The notes beneath the pieces were generated by a model. The model made no database searches. It saw only the letters and a list, made by a program, of their open reading frames with translations, and was not told the DNA's origin. 64,000 nucleotides of DNA, taken from the NCBI RefSeq assembly GCF_030052815.1, contig NC_079510.1:1800288-1864287 (forward strand), written 5' to 3'. Below, piece by piece: positions 57,311 to 64,000 of this stretch. A program made the position numbers and the translations under genes. The stretch's first letter is position 1. Each line of letters opens with the position of its first letter. The stretch comes from Hevea brasiliensis. Taxonomy: Eukaryota > Streptophyta > Magnoliopsida > Malpighiales > Euphorbiaceae.

Positions 57311-60300
57311 TGTAACACCCCTATTTGTATAGCCTGGTAGATTTCACTGTTCCGGTGACCGGCGTCGGTCCAGACAATTAAGGGGATTAGAACCATACTT
57401 AAGACAACTAGAGAAACCATAAAAACAAATAATTAGTAATGTTTAATTAGTTAAGTATAAATAAGAAAAACAGAACATAAGAAGTTAAACGAGCCGAGAG
57501 TCACAGCGATGGGTGACCTCCTCGGGAACGATTGCGAAGTCATTTTAAACTCAAATTTCGAACCGTAAAATGTGACGCTACGGTCCTTAGGACCTTCATG
57601 AACACAGTGGAAAAGAGAAAATCACAAAAAAGAACTGTTAAGCCAGTCAAATAATTAGGTCAGGAAGCCGGAAGAAATATTGGATTATTTGCAAACCGGG
57701 ATGAACCGGCGAGGGGCAATTTGGTCAATTGACCCCGAGAGCTGACTCCTGACCTAACTGTCAAATAAAATCAGAGAAAAAAAAAATTCGGAATCGAGAA
57801 TTAAACTAGAGAACTAATAGAAAAATAAATAGAGAGAAAAAAAAAAAAAAAGAAGAAGATGGAAAAGTCAAAGGTGATGACATCATGCATGACCTCATGC
57901 ATGATGCCATAAAGAAATTAATTAATTTATTTATTAATTTGGATTTTTGGTCTTCTAAAAGGGATAAAGATTAAAGAAAAGAAAAGAAAAAAAAAAGAAG
58001 TAATTAGTCATCTTCACCTCTCTCTTTGCCGCCCCATTTTCTCCCAAAATCCTCCATGAATGGTTCTCCATTTAAGCTTACATTTAAGCTTAATTTTCTT
58101 CACTTAACCTTCATAACTTCCCTAAATACCTTACTAGAGCTTATTCTTGCAACTTGAGAAGAAGATTACAAGGAGAAAGAAGAGTTAAAGATAGAGATTT
58201 GAAGTTTTGAGAGAGGTTAGTATGTTAACTTGTTATTTTCCATTTTAAATGCATAATTAATGGTTGAAATGAGCTTAGAATTAATGAAATGAAATAAAAA
58301 TATGGGGGAAGGACCATTGTTGAATTTCGGCCAACTTGAAGAAGGAACATAAATTGTATGGTTTGATGCATTAGAATGAATTTAAAAGTCTTAATTAGTT
58401 GAATGATTATAGATTGGAACTTTGAAATTGCTAATGGTAATTAATTAGTGAGATTAGGGTTTGGAGGCCTAGGGTTTTGAGGCAAATTTTGGAGAAATGC
58501 ATAAATGATGACTCTGACCTATTGTGAAGAGAAAAATGGTCAATAATGACCAAAGGAAATGTGTGGGAATTGTTGGAATGGAAGTCAAATTCGTAGGGTA
58601 AATGGTCATGCTGCTGGCAGCATGACCAAACCAACTTTGAAGGACCAAAACGGAAATTTTACAAGCCCAATTGATATGCCACCAATTGGGGATGAAAATA
58701 GACATAAAATGACACAATTTTCATTAAGGAACCATGCCCAAAAACTGACCAAAATTTAGTGAACCAATTGACCAAAGTGAAATGAGAGCAGGCTGCCACT
58801 GCACAAACTGACTAAATGAATAGTAATTGTTCATTTGGTCATAACTCGAGCTAAACAGGTCAAATTGACCTGAAATTTTACCAGCAATTAGATAAGATAT
58901 AGATATAAAACTTTCATGAAGAACACCACCCCAAATTATGCCATTAACCTATTCAAATTATTGAGCAAAGTTGAGTTACTGAACCTGCAAAACTGCAGAA
59001 TTGCCATTTGAGCAGTAATGTTTGAATGGCTATAACTCTCTCTAGAAAACTCCGATTTAGGTGATTCTTGAACCGATGGAAACCTAAGACATAGTAGAAC
59101 ATTTCATATGAAGAAAGTTAGACCAAATTATGGACTTAACGTGATCAAATTACTGAGCAAATTTGGATCAAAAATCTGCCAGAACCAAAATTGCAGCATG
59201 AACAGTGCACGTGAACAGTAATTTTATTTTGGATATAACTTGAGCTACAAAACTCCGATTAAGGTGATCCAAAAATGAGAATAAACTTAAAACAATAAGG
59301 AACATTTTCTATGAAGGAAGGTTTGCCAAATTCTAACAGTAGATTGACCAATGGAATAGTGCAACTAAGAGCACCAAAACTAAAATTTGACAATTTGGCC
59401 AAAATGACTTAAGCTTTGAGAAAATGACCAAAACCAACAAGTTTAGTGACCAAAATGTGGTATGTGGGTGAAGTTGGAGTTCCCATATCTATTAAGCCTT
59501 AGAAAGTCAACTATTTGACTTGAATAGTATAGTGAATAGTAACCCGAAACACAAAAACTCCGAGAACGTCGAAATTAGCACATTAAAGCTAGGTAAAAAT
59601 GAAGTGAAATTTATTTTTGGATTTATGCTAAGTTATGGTACTGAAACACTGTGAAATTGTGTGTTTCAGCTGAAAAAGACTTGGAAGCTCTGAGAGACTG
59701 AGTCAAGGCCTAGAGGCGACTCACGTCAGGCTTGTGCACAATAAACCTTATTTGAGCCTTTTGTCATTGAAAAATTGATTTTGTATGATTTATTAAAATT
59801 TGAAGTAAATTATGAATTGTGTTGCCATCTTGTGAATGAAATTATGACTTTGTAAATTTATTGGATTTCTCATGAATTATTTGAATAAATTGTTTTGAAT
59901 TGATTTTATGTTCACACTTAGCATGACAGTATCACATTATTCCTCCTCCATTTATGGGGTTGAGATCAGTTATTTTCCTCCCTCTCTGGCTTGCCAGTTG
60001 AGGTTGAGATCGGATGAGTCCTCATTAGCTAGCTAGCCACCTCCCTCATTGATTTCGGTTAATGGGGTTGAGATTGCTTTGTCGTGGTGTACAACACGGC
60101 ATTGATCAGAAATTTTGTGTCATGGCTTAAGTTGTGTATGATTTTGGCAACACTGTGTTTAATAAATTATTTGACTAAATGGAGTTGTTATGAGCTTTGA
60201 TATTTGTGAAATGTGATTGAGAAGTATTCAAATTGTGTTTCATCAATGAATGATTTATGTATTGCATTTTAAATTTTTATTGTGCACCACTGAGTATGTT

Positions 60301-60970
60301 TATATTCAGCGATAGCTTATTTTGCTATCGCAGATAAGAGCAAGGAGAAAGCAGCAGAGTGAGCTGCTATTAAATCGAGGACTACTCTGGTCTGTTTGTA
60401 CGGATATTATTTTATACCCTTGTAGTTAGTTTTGATGTAAATATAATAATGTTGAAAGTTGAGCAGTTGTAAATAAATTGTAATGATATTATTTTTGGAT
60501 TTTCTTCTGTAAATTAATATTTGTACATGTGAATTTCATATTTTATGCCTTGTGAATGGAGTTGTTAAATATTTTGAGATGATAAATTTTGATTTGGATT
60601 GTGAAATTACTTTGAAGTGATTGGAATTGAGTTGATTTGAGATTTATTGGAGGTTGGGAGTTGGAAAAATTTTGGAAGTGTTTTTTGCAGGTATTTGAAG
60701 AACTGTTTTCTCTAATTACAAACGGAACTCTGTCAAAATTTTTATAAAATTTGCGGCAAAATTAAAATGGACAAAAATTTTTACTAGTATTTAAGCTTTG
60801 AATAAATGGTTTTTAATTCTTACCAAAATGCTCACCACTTCCAAAATGTAAGAAAATTGTTTTAAAATCCCTTGTAGTGTACTTAGTGAATTATCGGTAG
60901 ATGAAGTTCGGTAGTTCATTAAGTATTCTACGGGAACATGTTACACCTTACAGAGGGGTAAGGTGTGACA
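57311..60970 (+). mobile_element. solo LTR, 3.66 kb, Ty3/gypsy type
   Basis: It runs TGTAACACCCC to GGTGTGACA with a perfect 5-bp duplication GGGAA (57306-57310 and 60971-60975). No gag, pol, primer site or polypurine tract is inside, so it is a solo LTR left by LTR-LTR recombination. Motifs shared with 44659-48722 place both in related families. The phrase GGGGTTGAGAT recurs several times at 59957-60075. Confidence 0.85.
60943..60966 (+). other. hairpin at the end of the solo LTR
   Basis: ACACCTTAC and GTAAGGTGT form a perfect 9-bp stem around a 6-base loop, four bases from the LTR end. Confidence 0.8.
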
Positions 60971-61400
60971 GGGAATAAGACAACTTCCGCTAACTGTTGT
61001 CATAATCAGAGCCGAGGTAGTTAAAGCGTTGCAGACGAAATCTCCATCGCACGCCCCAGAATCGCCCGCATTACTGACATGCGCCAGAGTATGTCATGAC
61101 AGTGCTGTACATCCCAATCTCCACCGTTGATCTTACTTGTAAGGACAAGCCCGGAGCCCTTGGATCAAAGAAGAAGACGACAAGACCAGCGCCTTTCACT
61201 CCCAGCCCTCGGATCGCCCTTGACAAGGAAATTTTGGGTCGTCAGATTAAAAGAGAGAAAGGACAAATATTCTGAAAAGGATCTCAGCCGTTCGTTCTGA
61301 TTCTCTTTAATTCCCGAGCCTCAGATCATGTCCTTTAAAATCCTAACCTTCCATCTTCTTCAAAATAAATCCTGACCCTTCATGGAGAGCACCCGGTTCC

Positions 61401-61408
61401 TATAAATA
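61401..61408 (+). promoter_or_regulatory. LTR TATA box
   Basis: TATAAATA in TTCCTATAAATACCTGC on the plus strand, inside the LTR. It would start element RNA near 61430. Confidence 0.65.
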
Positions 61409-62421
61409 CCTGCATGAAAACTGTTCAAGGGGGACGAAAAAAATAGTGAATATAGCTGAAGGACTCTAAAACTTAATTCAGTTCGTTACTCTGCTATTTT
61501 TGAGCTTTCATAAGAAAAACTTTTGAAACTAGTTTTCTGAAGTATTTTCTTGCAAAGGGATTTTTGAATACTGAAAGTCTTCATTTTCAGTTCGTTCATT
61601 ATCCTGTGACACTCTCACTTTCTGTCTTTGTTATCTTTATTTCCACTTCCGTTGTCCAAGCTCAACTTCATTCAAACTCGGTTATTTTGACCTGACTGCA
61701 CTTTAGCAAAGTATCCTTCATTTCAAGGCGAACCCTAGTCCTCCGGCTATCAACCCGCAGTCCTATTACGTTTTGTGATTCCGTAGTTAGTTTAGTAGAT
61801 TCGGCTCCCTACAAGTGAGTGCTTATATCGCTGCTTTATCAAGTACTCGTTTTATTTTACGTATTTCCTTTATTTTTATGTTTGTAATTTTCACCAAGTT
61901 TATACTGTATTAAAAAACGCGAAGAAGGTCATTCTCGAGTTTACTTCTTTGTTAATCAGTCCATTCTTTTGTTAATCTTTGTTACTTCTAAATGCAAGAG
62001 TTCTAGTCCCGAGTAGCATATAAGTAGTTGGATAAAATGTAGGTAACTGTATCTTAAGCATTTCTTTAAAATAATAGAAGGTCTGAATAACAAGTATAGA
62101 AAATAGTAAAGTTGAATAACTGGACTAACACAGAAGATAATTGGGTAAAACGTCATAAGACGGAATAAAACCAAATCTAAGATAAATAAATGGAATAGAT
62201 CGAGTATCAAAAGGTACTGGTAAGGCGACCACATAGGAGGTCGAAAAATTCAGTCTAGTGTCCCCTGTCTAGTCATAAGGTACCAATGAGTTAAAAGAAG
62301 CCTTATTCCGATCCCCGGCATCTTTGAATGCCAGAACCCTTAGTTTTAGGCTCTTGTGATATGTAGCTGTAATCAAATTTTGAGAGGTCAGAAAAGTCCT
62401 TATCCGACTCCTATTAAAGCA

Positions 62422-62711
62422 AAAGAGATCGGCGGAGAGTTCTTACCCGATCCTCAATCCATAAATTTAATAAATATTTAAAAGAGATCGGAAGAGAGTT
62501 CTTATCCGATTCTCAATCCAAAAATTCTAATTTTAACCTAAAAGCGATCGGAGGAGAGTTCTTATCCGATTTTCAATCCAAAAACTCTAATTTTAACCTA
62601 AAAGAGATCGGAGGAGAGTTCTTACCCGATCTCCAATCGAAATTTTAATTTAAAAGAAATCGGAGGAGAGTTCTTATCCGATTCTCAAATCGAATTCTAA
62701 TAAATATGCAA
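62422..62711 (+). repeat. tandem array of five ~60-bp hairpin units
   Basis: Units start at 62422, 62481, 62541, 62601 and 62653. Most contain ATCGGAGGAGAGTTCTTA followed by (T/C)CCGAT, so ATCGG and CCGAT can pair around about 14 bases. Compensating or matched changes (ATCGGC/CCCGAT, ATCGGA/TCCGAT) occur but are few. The array lies in the transcribed part of the LTR. Confidence 0.88.
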
Positions 62712-63113
62712 AATGACCCCTTAAACAAAACTTATACGCAACAGTAACTCACTAAGAGTCGACTCATTTATTTATGTATCTGGGTAACCCGAATTGGTGA
62801 AAAATCAAATATTCCCTTTTACCAAGAGGATTAACATCTCCATTCGAATCTCCTAACTATCAATTCTAGTTTATAAAGAGCTTGAAGTTAAATCTGCTTA
62901 CCCTCATTGAGGGACGAGGTAGGGTGCCTAACGCCTTCCCCACCCGTTCACGGACTCTGAACCTAGAATCTCTGTTCTTGAAGTGGTTTCATTTTAATTT
63001 ATTTTTGCAAATGGTTTTCTTTAATTTCCCTCAAAATAAAAGTGGCTACTCCTCACTCTTTCCCACTTCGGTGAGTGTTCGTCCAGGCGACCGCAAAACC
63101 CCTTGCGACAGCT

Positions 63114-63131
63114 TGGCGACTCCACTGGGGA
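63114..63131 (+). other. primer binding site of the Tat/Ogre-like element
   Basis: TGGCGACTCCACTGGGGA follows the LTR end. I recall this string from plant Tat/Ogre elements, where the primer is thought to be a tRNA-Arg; the tRNA should be checked. Confidence 0.65.
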
Positions 63132-63957
63132 GGACCAACTCTTTAACCCCGGTCTAGAGGTCCAAAAGCAGGTTTAATTTTACGATCCAACCATAGTTAG
63201 GCGGGCTCAGTTTGCAAAATTCCTTATGATAATTATTGTTATTTTTGCTAACCGTTTTGCTTGTTTTATTCCCTACGGCATTCTTCGTCTAAAAGGAAAA
63301 ATAGAAAAACTCCCCCATATTGGGAAGAGGTAAAGGTGCCGCTTCACACACTGAACACTCACACAATGTCCTCACACACTTCAGCCCTATACCCGGGCTT
63401 TCTTATCCCTTTTAGGAAATAGGAGGGAGTCATGTAGCGGTACCCATGGGTTTTACCCCGTTAGTATCCGTGAAGGCTTCTGCTCAGATTGAAACTTGTT
63501 CTATTTACTGTGATACCCGTGGAATTCTCCCGTTAGTATCATGGTCATAGAATGGGGCTCTACTGTTCACAGTAGGGGCAATCTGGGAACCTGTGGCTTT
63601 TAGAAGATTAGACCTTGAGCTAAACCATCACAATAGTTGTAATCCGTAGCAAACTACCTTATAAGATAGAACTATCCAACTAGGTAGCACCAACCTGGTA
63701 CCAGGACTCTCCTTATTTTAGGGCAAAAGAGGCATACTTACTCTTACCCTATTATGCTTATGTTTAATTTTTATTTTTGAGGGTAATCTTGAATTATACT
63801 GTTAAGAAAACCTACACGCTTTCCTACTTTGATAAATGTGTAGGTGTCACTCTGCCAACAGTATAATTCGAAATTACTTGAACTTATCCTGCTAACTAGT
63901 TTTTCCTACAGGCATTGCCCAATTAAGTTCTGTGAAAGGATAAACATCATTTTTAAC
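63132..63957 (+). other. leader between primer site and gag
   Basis: An untranslated leader of about 825 bp. It contains a pair of imperfect direct repeats (ACCCCGTTAGTATC at about 63457 and CTCCCGTTAGTATC at about 63527), a long hairpin (63783-63877) and a splice-acceptor-like TTTTCCTACAG at about 63901-63911. Confidence 0.55.
63783..63877 (+). other. long stem-loop in the retrotransposon leader
   Basis: Arms 63783-63803 and 63857-63877 are 21 bases each with 19 pairs, including the perfect 13-base core GAATTATACTGTT / AACAGTATAATTC. A second stem, CCTACAC (63811-63817) with GTGTAGG (63838-63844), is nested inside. It lies 80 bases before gag, the position of packaging or dimerisation signals in retroelements. 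Confidence 0.85.
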
Positions 63958-64000
63958 ATGGCATCCTCGAGTCAGTCGACAGAAGAAGTTCTTAGACCAG
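63958..64000 (+). CDS. start of gag of the Tat/Ogre-like element (3' partial)
   Basis: ATG at 63958 opens MASSSQSTEEVLRP and runs off the right edge. It is called gag only from its position after the LTR, primer site and leader; 14 codons cannot confirm it. Confidence 0.5.
   Translation, partial: MASSSQSTEEVLRP

Larger units (their letters stand above)
60998..63110 (+). repeat. LTR of a Tat/Ogre-like gypsy element, ~2.1 kb
   Basis: It ends TTGCGACA at 63110, three bases before the primer site. The best start is TGTCATAATC at 60998, giving TGTC...GACA ends; 60995 is an alternative. The sequence before it resumes the purine tract interrupted by the solo LTR. No second copy is in the window, so the left boundary is inferred. 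Confidence 0.55.

Noticed and set aside
62422..62711. Regularly spaced ~60-bp repeat that could look like a CRISPR array
   Set aside because: The whole unit repeats, there are no unique spacers or cas genes, and the DNA is plant nuclear. It is an LTR tandem repeat.
1..64000. tRNA, rRNA or other structured RNA genes
   Set aside because: I found no tRNA-like A/B boxes with cloverleaf potential and no rRNA similarity by eye; primer-site matches to tRNA ends belong to retrotransposons. A tRNA scan would be decisive.

Overview
The window is nuclear DNA of a flowering plant. It is AT-rich, full of LTR retrotransposons and DNA transposons, and holds two intron-containing plant genes. The gene types and base composition suggest a eudicot, possibly a woody rosid, but the species cannot be settled from sequence alone.

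Layout. (1) 1-4104: 3' part of a Ty1/copia element (gag-protease, integrase, RT, RNase H, 3' LTR). (2) 4105-10515: intergenic DNA with a MITE-like element, an AT microsatellite and a non-autonomous hAT-like element (8685-9979). (3) 10516-18852: a decayed Ty1/copia element whose 5' LTR is split by an almost complete hAT transposon (10654-14850) with an 8-bp target duplication. (4) 19212-21751: two copies of a ~1.1-kb MULE-like element in inverted orientation, each with its own ~9-bp target duplication. (5) 22784-28975 (minus): seven exons of a DCN1-like (cullin neddylation) gene whose last exons I cannot find. One of its introns carries a complete small non-autonomous LTR retrotransposon (24289-26880, TSD TGTGG). 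(6) 32553-39923 (minus): a complete RopGEF (PRONE domain) gene, closest from memory to RopGEF14, with a TATA box and a spliced 5' leader. (7) 39924-43100: intergenic, with a LINE RNase H scrap and MITEs. (8) 43108-49676: a minisatellite split by a solo LTR that is itself split by a second, 4-kb solo LTR. (9) 49680-53593 (minus): 3' end of a Ty3/gypsy chromovirus (chromodomain, integrase, 2.65-kb LTR). (10) 53594-64000: parts of another Ty3/gypsy element, probably Tat/Ogre-like. These are an antisense extra ORF with a putative gypsy-type transposon domain, an LTR with a TATA box, a primer binding site, a structured leader and the first codons of gag at the right edge. A 3.66-kb solo LTR (TSD GGGAA) is inserted just before that LTR.

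The two host genes act in unrelated processes: ROP GTPase activation at the plasma membrane, and cullin-RING ligase neddylation. I see no operon-like or cluster logic. The interest lies in the nested transposition history, the inverted MULE pair, the unidentified reading frames of the small LTR element, the DCN1-like gene that appears to lose its 3' end in a transposon block, and repeat and hairpin structures in the Tat-like element. Exon joins were worked out by hand from splice signals and reading frame. The RopGEF joins and the DCN1-like joins found are all in frame.
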